50,603 nucleotides of DNA from positions 1 through 50,603 of the forward strand of contig CADEDA010000022.1 in the NCBI GenBank assembly GCA_902825965.1, read 5' to 3'. Positions within the stretch are counted from its first letter, which is position 1, and each line of letters begins with the position of its first letter. Shown here piece after piece: positions 17,451 through 25,480 of this stretch. The notes beneath the pieces were generated by a model that saw only the letters and a list, made by a program, of their open reading frames with translations, ran no database searches and had not been told where the DNA came from. A program made the translations under genes and the position numbers. This DNA comes from an uncultured Gemmatimonadota bacterium (lineage in GTDB: Bacteria; Gemmatimonadota; Gemmatimonadetes; Gemmatimonadales; Gemmatimonadaceae).

Positions 17451-18479
17451 GTGACCGAGGACGGGGCGGTTCCTCCGCGCGAGCGGGGGTGGTGGGGTCC
17501 GGTCCTCACGTTGGTGCTCCTGCTGTCGCTGGTCGAGGCAGCCACCTTCCGGCTGGTCACGCCCATCCACGACGCGCTGCTGCTGTTGGCGCCCGTGTGC
17601 GCGGTGCTGGCGATCCTCGGGTGGCGGTCCGGCGGACGGATGTCCTTGGCGGTGCTCTGGACGCTGTTCGCGGTGTGGATCGTGTCCCGGGGGGCCCGCG
17701 GCACCCCCACCTATGCGATGTTCGGGCTCGGGTGGTCGGTCCTGTTGTCCGTCGGGTTCGGCGTGGTGCTGACGATGACGCCGAACGCCGCGTTCCTCGG
17801 CCGAGCACTGCGCACGCTGGCATTGGTCGGCTCGGTGGGAGCGGTCGCGGTGGTGGTGTGGCGCGGTGGACCGGACGGAGTCGCCGCGATGCTCCAGGAG
17901 GAGTCGGCGGTGCGTTCGGCCGCCTCGCTCAAGGAGTGGCAGGACGTCATGGCGTCTCCGGTTTGGCAGGACCTGCTCGGCTCGGCAGGCACGCCGGGCT
18001 GGTACGTCGCGGCGGTGGAGGCGCAGTTGAAGACCTGGCCGGCGCAGGGAGTGCGGTTGTTCCCGGCCTTCCTCGCGCTGCAGTCCTTGTTGACGTTGGC
18101 GCTGGGCTGGGCGGTGTACCATCGCGTCGGACGGAGTCGGGTGGGGCCTCCCCTCTCGCCGCTCCGGGAGTTCCGGTTCGACGATGTGCTCGTGTGGGGC
18201 GTGGTCGTGGGACTGCTGGGTCTGGCGCTGCCGCTTGGCGCCGCCTGGCGATCGCTGGGCCTGAATCTCCTGGTGGTGTTCGGCGCGTTGTACGCGCTGC
18301 GCGGGCTGGGGGTGTTGCTCTGGTTTCTCAGGCCGGGTCGGTGGATGTCGGGCGCGTTCGTGCTGTTCAGCCTGCTCTTCTGGCCGGTCGTGTTGCTGTC
18401 AGCTGCCGGGTTGGGACTCGGCGATACCTGGTTCGATTGGCGCCGCGGTCCGCGGCAGCAATCCCAACGTTCGGAGTGA
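17451..18479 (+). CDS. DUF2232 (YybS-like) membrane protein
   Basis: A 342-residue multi-spanning membrane protein located between rpsR and rplI, the position of DUF2232/YybS proteins in several phyla. About eight hydrophobic segments are visible, starting at residues 16-38, plus a soluble loop around 135-175 (EESAVRSAASLKEWQDVMASPVW). The function is unknown; the family is predicted to be a transporter component (ECF-S-like fold). GTG start with AAGGCGGA directly before it. Confidence 0.8.
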   Translation: MTEDGAVPPRERGWWGPVLTLVLLLSLVEAATFRLVTPIHDALLLLAPVCAVLAILGWRSGGRMSLAVLWTLFAVWIVSRGARGTPTYAMFGLGWSVLLSVGFGVVLTMTPNAAFLGRALRTLALVGSVGAVAVVVWRGGPDGVAAMLQEESAVRSAASLKEWQDVMASPVWQDLLGSAGTPGWYVAAVEAQLKTWPAQGVRLFPAFLALQSLLTLALGWAVYHRVGRSRVGPPLSPLREFRFDDVLVWGVVVGLLGLALPLGAAWRSLGLNLLVVFGALYALRGLGVLLWFLRPGRWMSGAFVLFSLLFWPVVLLSAAGLGLGDTWFDWRRGPRQQSQRSE

Positions 18480-18482
18480 ACA

Positions 18483-18929
18483 ATGGAAGTCATTCTTCGG
18501 CAGGCGGTGGACAACCTTGGGCACCCGGGTGACATCGTCGATGTCTCCTCGGGCTACGCCCGCAACTTCCTGCTGCCGCGCGGCGTCGCCTACGAGGCGA
18601 CCCCGGGCAACAAGAAGCGCATCGCACAAGAGAAGGAGCGGCTCGAAGCCGCCGAGAACGCCCGGCGCGACGCCGCCGCGGCGATCGCCAAGAAGCTCGA
18701 GGAGGTCTCGCTGACCTTCTCCGCGAAGGTCGGCGAGGAGGGCAAGCTCTTCGGCTCCGTCACCGCCGGCGACATCGCGCACCAGCTCGAGGCGCAGGGC
18801 TTCACGCAGGTCGAGAAGCGCATGATCGACCTCCACGAGCCCATCAAGGCGCTCGGCGTCTACAAGGTCGCCATCCGCCTGCACGCCGACGTGAAGCCCG
18901 AGATCAAGGTCTGGGTCATCAAGGGCTGA
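18483..18929 (+). CDS. rplI: 50S ribosomal protein L9
   Basis: A 148-residue bL9. Seen: MEVILRQAVDNLGHPGDIVDV, SGYARNFLLPRGVAYEAT, the long connecting helix, and the C-terminal domain with LFGSVTAGDIAHQL and VYKVAIRLHADVKPEIKVWV. Ends the ribosomal operon; a strong hairpin follows. Confidence 0.97.
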   Translation: MEVILRQAVDNLGHPGDIVDVSSGYARNFLLPRGVAYEATPGNKKRIAQEKERLEAAENARRDAAAAIAKKLEEVSLTFSAKVGEEGKLFGSVTAGDIAHQLEAQGFTQVEKRMIDLHEPIKALGVYKVAIRLHADVKPEIKVWVIKG

Positions 18930-18951
18930 GTACGCGCGGCACGCAGGGCGA

Positions 18952-18985
18952 CGACGGGGTGGTCCGGGTCCGGACCACCCCGTCG
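18952..18985 (+). terminator. Terminator after rplI
   Basis: A perfect 15-bp GC-rich stem (18952-18966 with 18971-18985) around loop GGTC. The tail CTTGCTTCC is only weakly T-rich, so it may be a strong hairpin without a classical U-run. Confidence 0.75.
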
Positions 18986-19065
18986 CTTGCTTCCGCCCCT
19001 CGCACGGGGAACCTTTCGGGTGCATTCGGGTTCGCACTTTCAGTCGCCTCTCCCCCGCCCTGACG

Positions 19066-19425
19066 ATGGTCGCCTCCGCCTCCGACACCCTCCGCGCCGC
19101 GCGCCGCGCCGCTTCCGTCCTCGTCGACCGCAAGGCGAACGACGTGGTGCTGCTCGACCTGCGGCCGGTCACCGACATGGCGGACTATTTCATTGTCGCC
19201 AGCGGGACCTCCGACACGCATGTCCGGGCGACCGCCGGCCACGTGATCGAGGAACTGAAGCGGGACGGGTACCACGTGCAGTCCATCGAGGGGCTCGAGC
19301 AGGGCCGCTGGGTGCTGCTCGACTACGTCGACTTCGTGGTGCACGTCTTCCATCCGGCACTCCGTTCGTTCTACCAGCTCGAGCGGCTTTGGGGTGACGC
19401 CCCGGCCGTTCCCGTCTCCGCCTGA
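19066..19425 (+). CDS. rsfS: Ribosomal silencing factor RsfS
   Basis: A 119-residue RsfS/Iojap family protein that binds L14 and blocks subunit joining in starvation. Seen: NDVVLLDLRPVTDMADYFIVASGTSDTHVRATAGHVIEEL and WVLLDYVDFVVHVFHPALRSFYQLERLW, both hallmark stretches. It lies 137 bp after rplI and 12 bp before the next gene. Confidence 0.96.
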   Translation: MVASASDTLRAARRAASVLVDRKANDVVLLDLRPVTDMADYFIVASGTSDTHVRATAGHVIEELKRDGYHVQSIEGLEQGRWVLLDYVDFVVHVFHPALRSFYQLERLWGDAPAVPVSA

Positions 19426-19437
19426 GGAGCCCTCCGT

Positions 19438-22400
19438 ATGCGTCGCGTCGGCCTCGTGCTCGCCCTGCTCGCCCTCTCCGCACCGGCGGCCTCCGCCCAG
19501 GGCGGCTACTTCGGGCAGAACCACGTCCAGTTCCGGACGTTCAACTGGCAGGTGCTCAAGACCGAGCACTTCGACGTGCACTACTACCCGGAGCTCGAGC
19601 AGGCCGCCCGCTACACCGGCATGATGGCCGAGCGCAGCTACGCGCGGCTCAAGCAGGTGCTCGGCCATGAGTTCCGCGAGCGCAAGCCGATCCTCATCTA
19701 CGGCTCGCGGACGGAGTTCGCGCAGAACAACGTGACCGGCGACCTCGGCGAAGGGACGGGCGGCGTCACGGATGCGCTCCGGCAGCGCAACATGTTCTTC
19801 TTCGCCGGCGACCTCGGCGAGGCCGAGCACGTGCTCACGCACGAGATGGTGCACGTCTTCCAGTACGACATCTTCGCCCGCGGCCGCGCGGGCGCCGGCA
19901 TGCAGGCGCTGGCCGCGGTGAACCCGCCGCTCTGGTACGTCGAGGGCATGGCCGAGTACCTCTCGGTGGGGCCGAAGCACACGTACACCGACGCGGTGAT
20001 GCGCGACGCCGCGCTCAACGGCAACATCCCGTCGATCGAGCAGATGACGGACCGCCCCGACCTCTTCTTCCCGTACCGGTTCGGCGAGTCGGTGTGGGCC
20101 TACGTGGGCAAGCGCTGGGGCGACGAGGTGATCGGCGAGATCATGCAGGCCACGCCGAGCCTCGGCGTGGAGCGTGCGTTCCGCCGCTACACGGGCCTCG
20201 ACCTCGAGGACCTCAGCGACGAGTGGAAGGAGGACGTGCAGACGCGGTTCCTGCCGCAGGTCGCGGAGCTCGAGCGCCCGCGCAAGAACGCGTCGCCGAT
20301 GCTCAATCCGCGGCGCACCGGCGGCATCATCCCGCTCTATGTGGCGCCCTCGCTCTCCCCCGACGGCAAGCTCATCGCCTACATCTCGACGGGCAGCCTG
20401 CTGCGCGCCGAGGTCTTCCCCGACCTGTACCTCGCGGACGCCACCACCGGCAAGCGCCTCAAGCGCCTCACCCGCAGCACGGTCGACAGCGATTTCGAGG
20501 AGCTCCGCTTCCTGTACTCGCAGGGCAGCTTCTCGCCCGACGGACGCTACTTCGCGTTCACGGCGCAGCGCGGCGGCAAGGACGTCTTCTACATCTACGA
20601 CATCCGGCGCAAGAAGGTCGTGCGCCGCCTCGACACCAAGCTGCAGTCGATGATGGGGCCGTCGTGGTCGCCGGACGGACGCAAGATCGCGTTCAGCGGC
20701 AGTGAGGGTGGTCTCTCCGACCTGTACCTGATCGATGCCGACGGCCGCAACCTGCAGCGGCTCACCAACGACACGTACGGCGACCTGCAGCCACAGTGGT
20801 CGCCCGACGGCCGCTACATCGCCTTCGCCAGCGAGCGCGGGCCGCAGACCGACCTGAACACGCTCAAGCTCGGGCCGTGGCAGATCGCGCTCTACGACCT
20901 CGAGAAGGGCGAGACCACCGTGCTCCCGGGGCAGGACGGCAAGAACCTGAACCCCAACTGGGCGCCCGACGGACGCTCGTTGGCCTTCGTCTCGGACCGC
21001 ACGGGCATCGCGCAGATCTACCTCTACGACCTCAACGACCAGCAGCACTACCAGATCACCAAGCTCGTGGGTGGTGTGCTGTCGGTGACGGAGCACAGCC
21101 CGGTGATGACCTGGGCGCGTGAGGCGGACAAGCTGGCGTTCACCTACCTCGACAAGGGCGACTTCACCATCTGGAGCGTGGTCAACCCGCGCGGCCTCAA
21201 GAAGGACCCCTTCCGTCCGTCGCAGCCGACGCCGGTGGTCGCGACCGCGGCGGCCGCGGGCGACCTCGCGCGGGCAGCGGCGGCGGCCAACGTCGCGGCG
21301 CTCTCGCGCGCGCTGAACGACTCCATCGCCGCGGCGAAGGCCGCGGCGGAAGCCGCCCAGAACCCGCGCCGGCGCTCGGTCTACCGCGCCGAGTCGGGTC
21401 TGCGCAGCGCGGGCGTGGTCGGCGCGACGGAGCAATCGGGCATCTCGGTGGCCGCGCTGCTCGACAGCGCGACGATCGCCCTGCCCGACGCCGACACCTT
21501 CAAGCGGGAGCGCTATCGCGGCTCGCTGCGCCCCGAGTACATCGCACAGCCGCAGATCGGCTACGCGCAGGACAACTTCGGCCGCGGCGTCTACGGGGGC
21601 TCGGCCATCGTCCTCACCGACCTGCTCGGCAACAAACGGCTCACCCTCGCCGGCGGCCTGAACGGGCGCTTGGCGGAGGCACAGCTGTTCGCCGAGTACG
21701 CGAACATGTCCGGCCGGTACCAGTACCAGCTCGGCTTCCAGAACCAGCCGTTCTTCTTCCTCGCGAGTTCGTCGCAGACCGGCAGCGGCGGGCAGTTCCT
21801 GCAGACGCAGGCGATCGCACGCTACATCGTCCGCACGCCCTACGTGAGCGCGAGCTACCCGCTCAACCGCTTCGCGCGCTTCGAGTTCGGCGCGGGCTTC
21901 ACCAACATCGACCGCTCGTTGATGTACGTGAGCCAGGGCATCGACCTCAACCAGGGCTTCGCCACCGGGTTCTACCTCGACTCGACGGTGAACCTGAGCT
22001 CGCTGAACTACTTCGCACCGTCCGTCGCGTACGTGAAGGACAACGCGTTGTTCGGCGCCACCGGTGGCATCTACGGCCAGCGGTACCGCTTCTCCATCGA
22101 GCAGATCGCCGGCAACGTCTCGTGGACGACCTACGGCGTCGACTATCGCCGTTACGACGCGATCCTCTTCAACTTCCTCACGCTCGCGACGCGCGTGGCG
22201 GCGAACGTCTCGGTGGGGCCGGACGAGGAGCAGTTCCCGAAGTACATCGGGCGGCCGGACTTCGTGCGCGGCTACGACCGCGAGCTGTACGCCGGCGACT
22301 GCCAGACCTCGGCGGTGGACCCCAGCGCCTGCGGCGCGACCCAGCTGCTCGGCAGCCGCGTGGCCTACGCCAACGCCGAACTGCGCTTCCCGCTGCTGCG

Positions 22401-22677
22401 CCGCGTGGACCTCGGGGTGCTGCCGATCTCCCTGCCGCCGGTGGACGGCCTGGTCTTCTACGACTTCGGCATGGCCTGGTCGAAGGGCCAGAGCATCTCG
22501 CTCACGCGCCCGGACAACTACGACTTCGTGTCCGAGCGGTATCCGCTGCGCAGCTACGGCTTCGGCATCCGCCTCAACCTCTTCAACATCGCCCTCCTCC
22601 GCTGGGACTACTCGATCCCGCGCGACGGCAGCCTGAACCGCGGCTACTGGTTCTGGACGCTGGGGCAGTCGTTCTAG
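19438..22677 (+). CDS. Secreted MA-type metallopeptidase / TolB-like propeller / outer-membrane beta-barrel fusion
   Basis: A 1079-residue multi-domain envelope protein. A signal peptide (MRRVGLVLALLALSAPAASAQ) precedes a gluzincin-like peptidase with HEMVH at residues 135-139 and EGMAEYL near 169-175 supplying a third ligand. Residues about 300-590 hold TolB/PD40 propeller repeats (SLSPDGKLIAYIS, SWSPDGRKIAFSG, QWSPDGRYIAFAS, NWAPDGRSLAFVS). The C-terminal ~390 residues show alternating amphipathic strands and end YWFWTLGQSF, a typical outer-membrane beta-signal with terminal Phe. It is likely anchored in the outer membrane; the substrate and barrel role are unknown. Twelve bases after rsfS. 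Confidence 0.82.
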   Translation: MRRVGLVLALLALSAPAASAQGGYFGQNHVQFRTFNWQVLKTEHFDVHYYPELEQAARYTGMMAERSYARLKQVLGHEFRERKPILIYGSRTEFAQNNVTGDLGEGTGGVTDALRQRNMFFFAGDLGEAEHVLTHEMVHVFQYDIFARGRAGAGMQALAAVNPPLWYVEGMAEYLSVGPKHTYTDAVMRDAALNGNIPSIEQMTDRPDLFFPYRFGESVWAYVGKRWGDEVIGEIMQATPSLGVERAFRRYTGLDLEDLSDEWKEDVQTRFLPQVAELERPRKNASPMLNPRRTGGIIPLYVAPSLSPDGKLIAYISTGSLLRAEVFPDLYLADATTGKRLKRLTRSTVDSDFEELRFLYSQGSFSPDGRYFAFTAQRGGKDVFYIYDIRRKKVVRRLDTKLQSMMGPSWSPDGRKIAFSGSEGGLSDLYLIDADGRNLQRLTNDTYGDLQPQWSPDGRYIAFASERGPQTDLNTLKLGPWQIALYDLEKGETTVLPGQDGKNLNPNWAPDGRSLAFVSDRTGIAQIYLYDLNDQQHYQITKLVGGVLSVTEHSPVMTWAREADKLAFTYLDKGDFTIWSVVNPRGLKKDPFRPSQPTPVVATAAAAGDLARAAAAANVAALSRALNDSIAAAKAAAEAAQNPRRRSVYRAESGLRSAGVVGATEQSGISVAALLDSATIALPDADTFKRERYRGSLRPEYIAQPQIGYAQDNFGRGVYGGSAIVLTDLLGNKRLTLAGGLNGRLAEAQLFAEYANMSGRYQYQLGFQNQPFFFLASSSQTGSGGQFLQTQAIARYIVRTPYVSASYPLNRFARFEFGAGFTNIDRSLMYVSQGIDLNQGFATGFYLDSTVNLSSLNYFAPSVAYVKDNALFGATGGIYGQRYRFSIEQIAGNVSWTTYGVDYRRYDAILFNFLTLATRVAANVSVGPDEEQFPKYIGRPDFVRGYDRELYAGDCQTSAVDPSACGATQLLGSRVAYANAELRFPLLRRVDLGVLPISLPPVDGLVFYDFGMAWSKGQSISLTRPDNYDFVSERYPLRSYGFGIRLNLFNIALLRWDYSIPRDGSLNRGYWFWTLGQSF

Positions 22678-22703
22678 CGCCCGGGGGGCGCTAGTTTCCC
22701 GTC

Positions 22704-24206
22704 GTGCGCCTCTCCCTCGTCCTGCTGTTGGGTCTCGCCGTCGCCGCCTGCGGCGAGACCCGGCTCGTCGCCACCTCCGTTCCCTCCGGCGTCGGGCCGG
22801 ACGCGATCATCCTCCGCGTCCCGCGTGAGGGTGGCCTGGCCTACGCGTACCGCGCGGGCCGCGACTCGGTCCTCTTCGAGTCGCGCGACAAGGTGCCGGC
22901 CACCTCCGCGCTACTCGGCTTCGACGACTTCCTCGGCGTCGTGCTCGGACGCGATGCCGCCGGCCACGTCTTCAGCATCGACCTGCGCCTCGGCACGGTC
23001 GAGACCCTGGGATCGGCGGTGCTCGGCAGTGGCGCCCGGGCCGAAGGTGCGGCGGTGTTCGGGTTCGACGCCAACGGGCGCGTGCTGCGCGTCACGCCGG
23101 TGGCGACCTGGAGCTGGGAAGCCACCGGCGGCGCCGACATGCTCGTGCCCCAGCCCGACGGCGCCCTCATCACGGTGCGCAACGGCAATGACGGGGCGAC
23201 CGTGTCGCGCATCATCCCCCCCGAGACGCGACTCACCGACTCGACCACGCTCGATCGCGTGGAGCAGGTGCTGCGCACGCCCGCAGGCGACCGCACCTGG
23301 CTCGTCACGCACCAGACCATCACCGCGCTCCGCTCCCGCGACCTCACCACCGCGCTCACGGTGGACATGGGGCGTGCGGTCTCGGTGATCGAGACCACGC
23401 CGAGCGGCGACCGCCTGTTCGTCGGCACCTCCGAGGCCTCGCTGCGCGTGATCGACCGCTTCGCCGAACGTGAGACCGGGCGGATCGCGCTGCCGGGCGC
23501 ACCGATCGGGCTGCGGGTCGATCCGGACGGACGCTATCTGCTCGTGCGCACCGCCGCGAGCGACTCCATCCACGTGGTCTCGCTCGGCACCCTGCGCGTG
23601 ATCGCCGCGCTGGCGGGCGGCTGGCGCGAGGACCTCCCGCTCGTGACGCCCGACGGCCGCGTGCTGCTCGCCCGCGGGGCCGACGTGGTGCACGTCGATG
23701 CCGAGACCGGGCGCGAACGCCTGCGCTACCTGCGCGGGGCCGCCGACCTCTGGCTGCAGGCGCGGTGGAACGGGTTCCGGCCGCGCGCCGCCGGGCTCGA
23801 CAAGCCGGTGGAGTTCGAGGAATACGCTGCGGACTCGGCCGCCGCCGACAGTGCCCTCGCCGCGATGATGGCCGCCCGCTACGGCGATGCGTCGCAGCGG
23901 GTGATGCCGCCGCCGGCACCGGCCCCCGCCCCGGAGGACCGCGCCCCGACGCCCGCGCAGCCGGGCGAGCGTCCGGTCCGCGAGATCTGGACCGTCTCGT
24001 TCGCCACGCTGCTCGCCGAGGACCGCGCCAAGGAGATGGCGGAGCGGATCACGATCGACGGGCGCACGGCGCGGGTCATCGCGGGCAGCCGCGACGGGAT
24101 CGCGATCTGGCGCGTGGTGCTCGGCCCCTATGACACCCGCGACGCCGCCGAGCGCGCGGGCATGGCCTCGCGCCTGCCCTACTGGGTGTTCGAGGGCGCC
24201 CCGTGA
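22704..24206 (+). CDS. Beta-propeller lipoprotein with C-terminal SPOR domain
   Basis: A 500-residue lipoprotein: lipobox LAVAAC with Cys16 after a short signal peptide. Residues about 30-360 form a YVTN/WD-like propeller (repeated blades such as SVIETTPSGDRLFVGTSEASLRVID and GLRVDPDGRYLLVRT). After a Pro-rich linker (near 405-425), residues about 430-500 (WTVSFATLLAEDRAKEMAERI) are a SPOR-type peptidoglycan-binding domain. It is probably periplasmic and may act in cell-wall or division-site processes. GTG start; a -10-like TAGTTT at 22692 would place transcription start very near the GTG. Its stop overlaps the next GTG by 4 bp. Confidence 0.78.
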   Translation: MRLSLVLLLGLAVAACGETRLVATSVPSGVGPDAIILRVPREGGLAYAYRAGRDSVLFESRDKVPATSALLGFDDFLGVVLGRDAAGHVFSIDLRLGTVETLGSAVLGSGARAEGAAVFGFDANGRVLRVTPVATWSWEATGGADMLVPQPDGALITVRNGNDGATVSRIIPPETRLTDSTTLDRVEQVLRTPAGDRTWLVTHQTITALRSRDLTTALTVDMGRAVSVIETTPSGDRLFVGTSEASLRVIDRFAERETGRIALPGAPIGLRVDPDGRYLLVRTAASDSIHVVSLGTLRVIAALAGGWREDLPLVTPDGRVLLARGADVVHVDAETGRERLRYLRGAADLWLQARWNGFRPRAAGLDKPVEFEEYAADSAAADSALAAMMAARYGDASQRVMPPPAPAPAPEDRAPTPAQPGERPVREIWTVSFATLLAEDRAKEMAERITIDGRTARVIAGSRDGIAIWRVVLGPYDTRDAAERAGMASRLPYWVFEGAP

Positions 24207-25480
24207 CGCTGTCACCCGTGTCGCCCGAGGCCTGGGCGGCCGAGGGTGCGCGGGTCGCGGACGCGATGGAGGAGGTGGCCGCGGCGCTGGTGATCGGACG
24301 GGACGCGAGCGTGGCCGCGGACGTCGCGCTGGGGATGGCCCGCGCGCAGCGTGACGGCCGGCGCGTGGCGATCGGAGACGTCTCCGGCGGTGTGGAGACG
24401 CTGCGCGGCACACCCGGGGCTCCGGGGCTGCTGGAGAGCTTCCGCGACGGGCTCCCGATCTCGGCCATCGCCGTGCCGCACACCGACGACGCGCGGCTCT
24501 TCATCCTCCCGGCGGGTAACGGGCCCGTGGCGGAGCGCCTGCTGCTGGAAAGTGCACGCTGGGGGCGGCTCGTCGCCGGATTCCGCGAGGTGGATGCCCT
24601 GTTGCTCCTCGTTGTCCCGGCGGACGCGCCGGGGCTGGACCAGCTCATCGCGCAGGTGGACGGCGTGGTCGCCGTGGACATCCCGCCCACGGTGATGCGG
24701 AGCTGGCCGTTGCTGGCGACGGTGGACCGGCCGGAACCCGAGTTGCCGCCCCTCGCCCCCCTGCCGCCGCACCCGCGGGAGATCGCCCGTGCACGGCGCC
24801 TGCGTTGGCTGCTCCGGGAGGGCGTGGCCGCCATCCTGCTCGGGCTGGCCGGCGGCTTGGGATGGTGGTGGCAGCAGCGTCCGGCAGGCGCGTCGCCGCC
24901 CACGGCCGCGCCGCGCGACAGCACGGGCTCAGCGACAGGTGCTGCACTCGGCGCGGATACCATCACCCTCGGCGCCGTTGTCAACCCCGGCGACAGCGTG
25001 GCAGCCGCGACCTTCGCTCTGGAACTCGTAGCGGCGAACACCCTCGCGGGTGCAAATTCCCCACTCGCGATGCGCGGGGTGAACCTCCCCGCGCCGACCG
25101 TCTCCCCCGTCCAGCTAGGCGCGGACGGGCGGACATGGTACCGGGCCCTCACCGGAGCGTGGCACGACCGGGCGGAGGCCGAGGCCTTTCTCGCGTCGCT
25201 GCGCGACCGAGGACTCGTGCGACAGGATGTGGGACGGGTGCTGCGCGCGCCGTATGCGCTGCTGCTCGATGCGTCGATACCGACGGCTGCGGTGCCCGCT
25301 GCGCTCGCGCAGTGGGCGGCCCGAGGGATCAGCGCGTATGCGTTGGTGCAGGATGACGGGAACGCCCGCCTCTACGCGGGCGCCTTTGAGACCCCCGGCC
25401 AGGCGGTGCTCCTCGCGTTGTCGCTCCGCGACCTCGGTGAGGACCCCGTGGTGGCCGTTCGAACCGGGAGAACGTTCTAA
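24203..25480 (+). CDS. Pseudo-ATPase (CpsD/MinD-like) - TM - SPOR repeat protein
   Basis: A 425-residue protein. Residues 1-180 follow a BY-kinase/MinD-like order (VALGMARAQRDGRRVAIGDVSG, GLLESFRDGLPISAIA, LFILPAGNGPVAERLL, VDALLLLVVP) but lack the Walker A GKS/T: the corresponding stretch is VIGRDASVAADVA. A basic helix and a transmembrane segment lie near 190-226 (EGVAAILLGLAGGLGWWW). The C-terminal part has two SPOR-like repeats, about 318-350 and 378-425. It may be a non-catalytic cytoplasmic sensor tethered to a periplasmic peptidoglycan-binding domain; this is inference. It is coupled by overlap with the SPOR lipoprotein and followed directly by smc. Confidence 0.65.
   Translation: MTLSPVSPEAWAAEGARVADAMEEVAAALVIGRDASVAADVALGMARAQRDGRRVAIGDVSGGVETLRGTPGAPGLLESFRDGLPISAIAVPHTDDARLFILPAGNGPVAERLLLESARWGRLVAGFREVDALLLLVVPADAPGLDQLIAQVDGVVAVDIPPTVMRSWPLLATVDRPEPELPPLAPLPPHPREIARARRLRWLLREGVAAILLGLAGGLGWWWQQRPAGASPPTAAPRDSTGSATGAALGADTITLGAVVNPGDSVAAATFALELVAANTLAGANSPLAMRGVNLPAPTVSPVQLGADGRTWYRALTGAWHDRAEAEAFLASLRDRGLVRQDVGRVLRAPYALLLDASIPTAAVPAALAQWAARGISAYALVQDDGNARLYAGAFETPGQAVLLALSLRDLGEDPVVAVRTGRTF

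Noticed and set aside
15567-18122. 851-codon minus-strand ORF over the TPR and ribosomal genes
   Set aside because: Runs antisense to well-supported genes (rpsF, rpsR) and shows low-complexity composition.
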